Shown here: positions 54,801 to 64,000 of the stretch, in pieces
Position numbering within the stretch: position 1 is the first letter of the stretch
How the letters are laid out: each line of letters opens with the position of its first letter
NCBI GenBank assembly: GCA_947652115.1
Contig: OX393563.1
Coordinates: 12,006,827-12,070,826 of the forward strand
Direction: 5' to 3'
Source: Blastomussa wellsi
Lineage: Eukaryota > Cnidaria > Anthozoa > Scleractinia > Plerogyridae
Length of the DNA: 64,000 nucleotides
Program-made: the position numbers and the translations under genes
The notes under the pieces: model-generated
The model's database searches: none
What the model saw: the letters and a program-made list of their open reading frames with translations, nothing else
What the model was told of the DNA's origin: nothing

Positions 54801-57800
54801 CTTCAGCTGTATAACTTTAAGTATAATAGAGCCTTTTTATATGACGTCACGGCAGCCATATTCGTGTTCCAAACGAAGAAACGGCGGCCATACTTGTGTA
54901 CAAAACCAACCCTTTTGCTGCATTTGCAGAAATCATCGGTTGGATTCAAAGAAATAGTTTTCAAGGTTCATTTTAGCTCGAACATTGAATTGAAGTTGCA
55001 ATCCATTTTAAGTTGAACTGAGGTTTAATTGACCGTCAGAACAATACAATGTTTTGATCCTTTTCGGCGGTCCTTTTATACAACTCTACATGTTTGACAA
55101 ACTTGGGTTTTTACTACTCAATATAATTGTCACGCGCACTTGTTTAACCTATTGACAATAATAAGGGGCAATGCTAATCGACTTTTCAATGAATTCAAGA
55201 TCGTCATCACGATTGAAAATTCGGAAATGTAAAAATTTTCGTGATGACATGAAGTAAGAACAACTTCGCGCATTTCCCTCGTGTTCTCAAATGCCCGTCG
55301 TGTTTTATGACAGTATAATACATGGCTTAGGTTCTTTATTTGAAAGTAAATGCAGTCACATACCAGGATCTAACACAAGATGCATGGCCACCTTTTAATT
55401 AGATTCAAATTCAACTCTTTCATTAAACAACTTTGAGATTCAGCGAATTCCAGTCTTTAATCTTGATAATGGTGTTCGAATCATCGAGAAGTCGATTTAA
55501 TAACCTTGCCTCTAATCTTTCGTGTTCAATAAATGTTGCAAAGAGCAACTGCATGATGATTCTCCACTGAACGAGCAATCGATCATTCGGCACTTGTGGT
55601 ATGCTCATTGATCTTACCAGTCTTATTAGACAAAGAACTGAGACAAAACACTTCAAATGTCTCGTTTCGCAGAAACATCTAAACATTGTGCCTTTCTGTC
55701 AGCAGAAAGGCAAACAGGACTTGACAAGAATTTAAATAAACAGAATGCAAACGTTAACTACGCTGGCATTAACGCTGTGAGTAAATCGCAAAATTTTGCA
55801 AACTAAAGTCCGACTGATTCTCAGCTCATTCAACCACTGCTGACCTTTGCAGCATATCATTGTCAGTTCCAAATTCTGAAAGTTTTGCTTGGTGGCAAGT
55901 TTGTGCCCACGGGGTACAAACGCAGATTTATGTAAAAGCCCCTGAATTTTCATGAAATTTGCCAAATTTGACTCGAAAATCATCGCAACGTTATGAATTT
56001 AATTTGAAGGTGTTCCTCCCAGAAGAGACGACAGATTTTCGCTGCAATAAAGCTTGAAAGAAAAGGAGAAGGTTCTATTTCACACCCATACGGTTCGGTT
56101 TAGAACGTTAAGTGAAACGTTTCGACCAAAGTTTTGATGTCCTTCACATCTTAATGATTCTTTTTTGCCGGCTTTGTAGTAAATAAAAGTAAAGAAGCGA
56201 TTGATATGGAAGAGCCCAGGCTCCCATACGAATTCTTACGTTGCAAAATGGCGGGCAAACCAAAGTTGGAAGTTTAATACTCCCGGAGACTAGAAGATTT
56301 AAACATTCAGATCGATTGACCGAATCGAATTTGTTTATTTTGCAGTACACGACCGGTGTTTCGATACCATAGTAAATTTGTATGGATTTAATCGCACCGT
56401 TTGCCGACGATTTTCTATCTTATATGTTTACATAGCATCTTATTGCTCTTCGCTACTACTAACATGGAAGGCAAAATGAAGGCATTGATCAGCAATTCAA
56501 ATACGCTTCAAAATAATACGATGCGATATTATGAGAAATAAATTAATATTTGTATGTATAAATTTTTTAAATGAATAAACACTGGATCACTTCACTACAG
56601 ACTTTGCGCTGCGCAACGACTTCTGTTTGCGCCTCGATATTATTAATAACCATTCGTTGAAATATAAATACAGTTCATACGAATAAGCATAAAATATGTC
56701 CTCAGTTTCACAATAAACTCGATCTGAGTCCACGATTGTAATTTTCAGTATTATTAATACAACACAGTTCTTTTACTTTATTAAAGCGAACTACTCCATG
56801 TTAGTTTAAAACACAAAAATTATTGCAAACCAAGTACGAACACCTTTACCAAAATCAAATAGAAGGTTCAAGACCTACCTCGCTTCGTATCTTCGTTGTC
56901 AGTTGTTTACTCCAGAGTATCCAAAGCTGCCGGCGACTGTCGTATGAAAATTGTAAAGCTCCGTTATTCATGAATATGTATTTTTCTGTTGTTTTCCTTT
57001 CCACAAACGTGATTGAAATCGGAACATTCTTTCACCAACTCATGCATGCACCTGGATGCTTCGTAGAAAAAAGATTAACGATAAATAAATCTAATAATCA
57101 TGAACAAACCAGCACATCATAGTGACGTTTTGTTTTATTCTTCAGATTGTTGCATGACAGGCGTCCAACCTGCTGGCTACACCGCCTCAGGGTTTTGCAA
57201 CTGGCTACCTTTGGCGTTGCTTTCCTTTGTCATTCTTGGAGGAAACAGCTGCTAATTAAACTACGGACATTTCCCCTAAAAAGCAACTGATCTTCATCAA
57301 GTGCGATTTCAGGGAAGAGCCCTGGGGACCATGTTGCCGCGATAAAAGCGATAAAATCCAGAAGCTCAGAACATTATTTTCATGATGTATTATTTTATTC
57401 ATTTAAAATCTACAATCATTGCCATATTTTTGGGACACTAACACCTTAATTGAGTCGCCCTCCCGCTCCCACCCCTTCGGGAAAGGGGTGTGTGGGCCAA
57501 CGAGGCAACTGCCTCGCCTTGCCTCCTAAGGTTGCATAGCAATGAAATACTCCCAAAAATGTCCACATTGGGAAATAAAACAAAGGAAAATCAAGCTTGA
57601 CTTGTTGAGGTCGCTTTGTTTTGAAGGCTGTCAAATTTTAACTTCTGCCCTCAAGCATCTGACTCGTCCCCAGACGTCTCCATTAGAGAATAACAAGACG
57701 CGATAGTTTTTTTCTCATAAGAGACGACTGGGGACGAGTCAGATCCAGCATGACGGATTTTGTACCATCGGTTGTTCCAAAAGGCTCATTGTCAAATTAA

Positions 57801-60800
57801 TTGGAAAATGATAACAAACAATGATTGTGAGGTAACAGTTAGCAAGGCATTCCGAAAGATATGCTGCGTTTGGTCTTTCAGTTGTCTAGAGTTTCCTATG
57901 AGGCAAATTGACTATCGCTCATGCGTAGAAAGCGAGGGCGAGTCGTGTTATTGTATTAGTAGAACCTCTAAAGAACTGCGTTCTAAAAGCTACCATTTTA
58001 TGTACACTGTTAAGCCAAAAATTAAGAAAAATCTTGCCTTCAAAGAGCACGCCATTCTTTTTTACCAGCGAATAAAAAACAGCGAAGGAACCAATCAGAT
58101 TCACCGATTTCCAATGGAACAATATGACCAAGTATGCGTCATGTCAATGGCTCATACCATAGTTTCTGCAGCACTAAACGACTCAGGACCTTTTCTACTA
58201 ACGACTGGATGTTATACTAAACTATGTTAGGGTTTAACCTCAGCATAAAATTTGCTGGTACTCATTTACACAACTGAGAGAGGCACTTTGCGAGTAAAGT
58301 ATATTTTTTAATCTTTTTTTTTTTACCAAGCTAAACAAGGTTACAAGAAATAATTATTTACGTGCAACAAGTAATGATACACTTACAGTAACTGAGAAAA
58401 AAATTGAAATAATAGCGAAAGAAAATTAAAGACAAAAGAGCGACAACATTAACATTTTACTCCGTGTACCGAATGTAAAACATTGTTTTACCTTTGTTCT
58501 TGATTCTTTGTAGTCTGGGCAGCATTGTTTCTCATCTTTTGTTTCTTTTGTTTAACGTCATCTGTGTCCGGTACACGAAGAAGGAGCCGAAAATTAACTA
58601 ACGTTACAAAGGTGGGACAAATAGTTGATTGCCTGTATTAATTCACGAAAAAATACAACACATAGTGAGATATCATAATAAGAAATCAACTATCGCTTAC
58701 ACGAATATAATTTTTATTTGTCTGGCCCGCGACCCAAAGCTGTCATCCCTTCGATATTACCAGTTTGTGATATTACTTTCATACTTTGAAGCCATAAACG
58801 ATGTTGCTACGAAACAAGACCAGAAAATGTGTATTTATTATTCAGGTGTCACTTGGCAAGAGCATTTTTCATTGTCAATTTCTCAAGTGTCAGAAGTTGT
58901 CTATGTAGGAGTTTGAATTGGAATTCTGACTAGCAGTTTTCTGCTATTTGTGCATTGCAAAGGTAAAGTGTATGCGGATTTCCAGTTTATTTCTTCGTAG
59001 CAAGGAGACATTTCTCTTCAGTATGATGTGGGATTTGACCTTTTCTCTCTACAAGACTTTTGTATACAAGGCTACTTTGCCTTTATATTTATCATGTTGA
59101 TAGTTACTTTTACGGTTGGTTACATTTGAAGATTTCCAGAGCTGTTTGACAGCTGTAACAACTGTGGAAGTCGAATTGTTTCTGAAGTTCCCACAGGGAT
59201 ATAACTTAAAAGACCTCGGAGTTCTCTTCCAGTTAAGTGTTTCACTTTTATGCTGACCAGTCTTTGAGAAATATAGGTTGATTTCCAATAGTGATGAGTA
59301 AAATGAACCATAGTGGTTCTTGCCCTTTAGAATTTATCTTATTTTCAAAATTAACTTCAGCCCAAATTTCCAGAATTCAATCGTTAGTAAATCTGTCCGA
59401 GTTTTCAGATTTTGTTCTCGTGTCTTTAACATTAAGGTTAAGTTATCTAATTCGAAATAGAAGTTACTGATAAATCCGACCACTGCCGGAGATCCAGGTT
59501 GCGTAGTCAGGATTCCCCTCCTTACGCCCTTGCCATCCATGCAAGTTCATGAAACAAAAGGTTCTAATAATAGCACATAATATTAAGTATGTACCGCATG
59601 GCCTTTATTTATCAACATTATTGATGCCGGCTTATTTTTTCTTGTGGTCATATTTACTTTGACCCACCATTACCCACAACAAACCTAATTCAGTTATGAT
59701 TTGCTAAAAAGTGGGCTATACCTTACTCTCTCCCTCTCTATGGCTCTATATGAGGCATATCAATCGGTAGCCTTGCTGGCTAGTCGATGCTATTAGTATA
59801 TGACTTCAGGCATCAGTTATGTTGAATGAATTCTATTTGTGAATTTTTCAGAAAGCTTTCTTTGTTTTCTTTCAAAGTAGTGTTTCACATAGCGTGGTTT
59901 ACGGATGGGTGAGCCTTTTCATAACGCCTCGCCTTAAGTCGGGTGTTAATCATAATTGCTAGCACCTATCGAGAGCTTTTTCAAGAAGGTATTCACGGTG
60001 GAAAGAAATGTAAATATAATGACTGTTGACCTAAGATTGTATTTTGTAGGCTGGAACCTAAATTCCTCATTGCTTTTTTGTTATTTTTCTCTTTAAACAA
60101 TGTTTGGTATAGTGAGGCGGTAGAAGACTACAGTAGACACCAAACTAAAAGGGATCTGCGAATTAACACGGAAGATTCAAGTTGCTCATTGATAATATTT
60201 GTTTGGTAAGTGAAGTAGTTCTTGAAGTATTTCTTATCTGTAGTGACTTACTTTAACCTGTTATACGGAGAAACTAAAGAGCAAATATTAACTAACCGGT
60301 GGTTTTGGGAGAATAATAACCAAATTAATCGAACATAGCAACGCAGATAATTTGTCTTTGCATGACCATTCAGAAAGTTTCTTCAGAGTTCGAAAATCTG
60401 GTTTCTTTTAGTAATAAATTAAAAGTTCATTGAGCTCCGCTGAAAATTTCGTGTCCGTGATATGAATTACAATGGTTGGGACCCTTAGACCACGTTAACA
60501 TGTCTGTTGTCAAATTCACCGTGTTGCAGACACTTTAACATTATAAACGAGTTCTGACTAGTATTGTTCAATGCTTAAACAGCGAGTTATCATGATCAAC
60601 TCGCTTTTCAACACGACGTTTACCGATGGATGGTCTTCTTAAACGCGCGGCCGACTGAGATCGCAAGCGTGATTAATACATACAATCAGCGAATTTGACT
60701 TTGCATGCATGGTTAGATACAGCGTACAGTCACGAATGTAACCGTAATCAATTTGAGACCGCTGATATCTTTGAGTTAAAGTTACTTAGAGGCATAGTCT

Positions 60801-62186
60801 ATTTCCAGTTATTAAGCACCTTGATATTTTATTGTTTAATTGGTTCGGAGTCTCTTCCACTGCCATGCATTATACAGTTTATTCTGTGATAACAATGAAT
60901 ATGAATTAACTGAATTTAATCCTCGAATTGAATCTCGAACATTATTTTTCGGACTCTTTACGTCACCAAAAAGTGTAAAACATAGACACTTCGAAACAAA
61001 TATTAATTAAGATTAAATTGTACTACTTATACAGCAACGATTCACAGCAGGAGTGTTAAGTTTTCAATGCTAAGCTTTTGCTGACGTCGTTGTACTCTTG
61101 TGCCTTGACAGTGAGAGGTTGTGAGTGTTGCGTCATAAGGCAAACAGCACCTTATGTGGCGGCAGTGTTAAATAATGAAGAGCCACGCACATCTCACGCC
61201 TTGGATTATGTCTGCTTTTCACTTTTTATACAGCTGACGCTGCAATATTACAGTACTGATGTTTTACTTAACCCACAACCGACAAACGTTCTTGTTTACA
61301 ATACAAAGATAATATACAAACAGAGGTAACCGTATGTCATCTGGAAACAAAAATACAGCTAGGGCAACGTGGCATATGGTTGTTGAACGCTCTTAAAATA
61401 GGCCTATATTCGAAAGTTGACACTGGCTAAAAACTTTTGATAGGTTGCGACATTTCAGTTGTCGAAACGACCAAAAGGTCTTGACCGAAAAACGATTTTT
61501 AGCCACGAGAGTCGGTCACCTCGCAACTCTTACAAGGTCTCACCTGATTGGGGACCACCCTTTAGGTGAGACAAAAGAATAAACAACACAAACAATGGAC
61601 CCTAGCCCTAAACAATAGGGCTGCAGCATTATCCCTGCCACTAAAATTTACCGAGAGTCAACTTTTAGATTATTGTAACCATGCCTGGCTGCAGCACCCA
61701 TAGTTTTACAGTTGCGTGCTATCATTCAAATCAAAACCCTTTCATAACGTACGCCACCTCTCTCTTCAATCCCCGCAGCGCGCTCTGGGGATGAATATTT
61801 TTGAGCAGAAGACAACAGAAGTGTTTCCGCCCCGCCCCGCACCATCACCGCCACCTGGCCTAAGAAATCGAAAAGGTTCTTTGTGTGTTTAAATTTCCTT
61901 TCTTATCAAAAGTACTTAGGTGTGCCTACGTGAGATTAGTTAATTGGTGGCGCAAAATAAAACCAAGACTAAAATTCAGAACATTTAAGACACACGTTAC
62001 ACCACTTGAATCAGTCAGTTTTGCAAAATGAATTTGTGTGCATTAAACGCAACAAAATCATGCAGACATGACCTTCGTGGTTTTCACCCAAATTCTTTTC
62101 TTTCCTTGCAGATCTCACTGGAGTAAACAAGAAATCCACACCTGTTTGCAGCGCCTACGTACTCAGTTTGACTTCGCTGAAACACG
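51866..62186. other. Intergenic region, no recognised gene
   Basis: About 10 kb between the first coding exon of the giant gene (minus) and the GPCR (plus). Open frames here are short and show no family motif, including 54,305-54,715. A GC-richer stretch lies at about 53,980-54,700. An old SINE copy is at 58,148. Promoters for both flanking genes should lie in this region, but I could not identify one. Confidence 0.6.
58148..58290 (+). repeat. Old SINE copy related to 63,481-63,745
   Basis: Shares ggctcataccatag, gtttctgcagcact, tactaacgactggatg, cagcataaaatttgctgg, ggtactcatttacacaactg and gagagaggcactttgcgagt in the same order as the SINE at 63,481. Truncated before the tRNA-like part. Confidence 0.55.
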
Positions 62187-63245
62187 ATGATTAACACCAC
62201 GACAAACTTATTCAATTTTTCGACCAGCTTAAGCAGTTCTAATGACTCACAAGTCGTCTGGAACTTGACTCTAACTACAGTTGCAACATTGTCTTTCATT
62301 CATGTCGTTGTTTTCATTCCTGGGATGCTGGGAAACTGCCTCGTGTTGCTCGCAATCGCAAGAAACGCAAACCTTCGTTCTGTACCAGACTTCCTCATTT
62401 TCAGCCTCTCGTCCGCTGACCTCCTAGTGACGGCGATATACGTGCCACTTTTTGTCATCCACATGCTCTGTTATCAGAAACTCAGGACCAACACCACCTA
62501 CAGCACGATCAAGAGTTTTGTAGGCCACGTGGCCATGCTGGCGTCCATTGGAAGTATACTTGGAATCACAACAGACAGGCTCACTGCCATAAGGTGGCCC
62601 TTGCGATACCCAAAGTTATTGACCAAGAGAATTGCTTTTACATTTATATTTACCGCCTGGCTAATATCCGCAGTCATCGCCACATCTTACTCATTTTTCG
62701 AACCAAATCATTCTTACTTATTGCTTTACTGTATGACACTGCTTATCGCAACCATTTTAATGTACTCATACATTTTCAAGGTAGCTCATGCTCAACGTAA
62801 AAAGATCATCGCCATGAGATATCGAGACCAGGAAGACCCAAATACACAAACAGTCGACAACCAAGACGAAAGGAAAGCCGCCAAGACATTAAAGGAAAGG
62901 AAGGCAGCTAAGACATTTGCAATCGTCGTTGGCGTTTTTATAATTACGTGGATTCCCCTCTTAATTTATCCAGTCTGTGTTTCAACAACCAAGAGTTGGT
63001 TCTACGAAGGCTTTCTGTGGGCAGAGACCTTTTCGTTGTGGAACTCCTTCATAAATCCATACATCTATTTTGCCAGGAGCAGGCGATATAGAGCGATGGC
63101 TTTGAAAATGCTCGGAGTTAGAAAATGGCGACGTCCGAATATTTGGCGGTCTCGAGTCGGCATCGAGAAATCCAGGAGAACTTTAAAGCTAGCGGTACAG
63201 TTACCACACTGTATTCACGGTTCCAGTAATAATTCAGGGATGTGA
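62187..63245 (+). CDS. Rhodopsin-class G-protein-coupled receptor, MECA-like
   Basis: 352 residues in one exon. Seven hydrophobic segments. Class A landmarks: GN at 49-50 (TM1), SSADLL at 75-80 (TM2), DRL at 130-132 in place of DRY (TM3 end), FIITWIP at 251-257 (TM6), NPYIY at 290-294 (TM7). Three N-terminal glycosylation sequons (N3, N10, N26). The residue at the canonical TM3 disulfide position is Ser, and extracellular loop 2 is short. These traits are shared by MECA receptors (melanocortin, EDG, cannabinoid, adenosine), so that assignment is an inference; the ligand is unknown. Loop 3 contains a nine-residue tandem duplication. A ttccttgcag acceptor about 75 bases upstream of the ATG suggests a 5' UTR intron. 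An AATAAA lies at 63,434-63,439. Confidence 0.85.
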   Translation: MINTTTNLFNFSTSLSSSNDSQVVWNLTLTTVATLSFIHVVVFIPGMLGNCLVLLAIARNANLRSVPDFLIFSLSSADLLVTAIYVPLFVIHMLCYQKLRTNTTYSTIKSFVGHVAMLASIGSILGITTDRLTAIRWPLRYPKLLTKRIAFTFIFTAWLISAVIATSYSFFEPNHSYLLLYCMTLLIATILMYSYIFKVAHAQRKKIIAMRYRDQEDPNTQTVDNQDERKAAKTLKERKAAKTFAIVVGVFIITWIPLLIYPVCVSTTKSWFYEGFLWAETFSLWNSFINPYIYFARSRRYRAMALKMLGVRKWRRPNIWRSRVGIEKSRRTLKLAVQLPHCIHGSSNNSGM

Positions 63246-63480
63246 ACTTTGTCATCCAATTGATTAAATTGATAAAATTATTTTTTCACGATTTGAATAC
63301 ATTTGCTTTTACTGATAACGTAACAAAGGGAGAGGCAATATTCTACTAACTGAGCAATTTACATTGAAAATGCCTAATTATTTGATCTAACCATAATTAT
63401 TTGGTCTATAACTGCTGCCTAGAAGCAAATAACAATAAAGCCTATTTCCGTTACTTTAGAAAGTCTGCATCGAGCCTAGT

Positions 63481-63745
63481 GGCCCATACCGCCGGAGCTT
63501 ATCCCGGTTTCTGTAGCATGAAGCGACAGAGAGTATTTCTACTCTCCCCTGGATGGGGTGGTAGTCCACAGCAGAGTTACCCCCAGCATTAAATTCGCTT
63601 ATGTCCATTTATACACCTGCGTGAAGAGAGGCAATGTGAGAATAAAGTGTCTTGCCCAAGAACACAACGTAGTGCCCGGGCCGAGGCTCGACCCGTTCGA
63701 CCCGGAGTCCAGCATGCTATTAAAAAACATTAGGCCACCGCGCCT
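63481..63745 (-). repeat. tRNA-derived SINE, third family
   Basis: On the minus strand the head reads ggaggcgcggtggcctaatg, ctggactccgggtcgaac and gggtcgagcctcgg, a tRNA-like A and B box. The body has cttgcccaagaacacaacg and cctggatggggtggtagtcc (plus-strand text). Downstream of the GPCR. Confidence 0.62.
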
Positions 63746-63766
63746 CCCCTACGTTACTTTAGTTTA

Positions 63767-64000
63767 GAGCGGTTTATAATAGGTTTTCAGTGATTGAATT
63801 AAAATCTCGCACCACCTTTTCAACCAATCAGAAGTAAAACCAAAAGCAATCTTGACACGCGCGCGCAAGTTTTCCCGCGCTTTGCGTCGGCTTCATGCAG
63901 TTACTTCAAGTCTTGATTGGGTCACTGAATTATCTAAGTTGATTGGCCAAAGTAATTACTTTGGTTTGGTTTACGACACTCAATTGAAACTCGCTCTAAT
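63767..64000. mobile_element. Palindromic MITE family, copy 5 (runs to window end)
   Basis: Begins gagcggtttataataggttt, with internal gcgcgcaagttttcccgcgc and ttgattgggtcactgaatta, and the end ggtttacgacactcaattga then aactcgctct. The termini are inverted versions of each other. Confidence 0.72.

Noticed and set aside
57760..58230. 156-codon open frame on the plus strand in the intergenic region
   Set aside because: Its 3' third overlaps a SINE copy (58,148-58,290), no family motif is visible, and the reverse strand is also open; probably chance.

Overview
This looks like an animal nuclear genome, most likely an anthozoan cnidarian and probably a stony coral. The sequence is AT-rich, with GT-AG introns, long multi-exon genes of extracellular modules, and many dispersed MITEs, tRNA-derived SINEs and Penelope-like elements. 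The palindromic MITE whose ends carry 'gtgtcg..aaaacc' resembles a repeat I associate with coral genomes. The species assignment is inference.

Positions 1-51,856, minus strand: I read one very large gene running right to left and leaving the window at its left edge. I placed 42 coding exons from splice sites, reading phase and domain continuity. They total 10,488 coding bases (3,496 codons) and stay in frame throughout. The product starts with a signal-peptide exon. Then come LRP-type six-bladed YWTD beta-propellers (LDLR class B repeats), single EGF-like modules and triplets of SRCR domains joined by short proline-rich linkers. With P = propeller, E = EGF, L = linker and S = SRCR, the order is: signal, P-E-L-S-L-S-S (cassette I), P-E-P-E-P-E-L-S-L-S-S (cassette II), the same again (cassette III), then P (start of cassette IV, cut by the window edge). 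I saw no LDLR class A module, transmembrane segment or stop codon, so the C-terminus lies outside. A secreted or membrane-anchored scavenger, endocytic or adhesion receptor is a reasonable inference; the ligand is unknown.

The introns of this gene are full of mobile DNA. The 8.6 kb intron 2 holds a Penelope-like element (44,291-47,432). It has a 14-bp target-site duplication, a 940-bp inverted truncated copy of its own 3' end, hammerhead-ribozyme-like motifs in both arms and a 200-base assembly gap. This element sits inside a 5.7 kb stretch bounded by 16-bp inverted repeats (42,710-48,429). Other introns carry a second reverse-transcriptase fragment (20.7-21.6 kb), a Penelope tail fragment (34.0 kb), a Tc1/mariner-type TIR element (38.0-39.0 kb), several foldback MITEs, SINEs and long simple repeats.

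Positions 51,866-62,186: about 10 kb upstream of the first coding exon in which I recognise no gene, only an old SINE copy near 58.2 kb.

Positions 62,187-63,245, plus strand: an apparently single-exon rhodopsin-class GPCR of 352 residues. It lacks the usual TM3 disulfide cysteine, as MECA-group receptors (melanocortin, EDG, cannabinoid, adenosine) do. It is followed by a tRNA-derived SINE and another copy of the palindromic MITE that runs to the window end.
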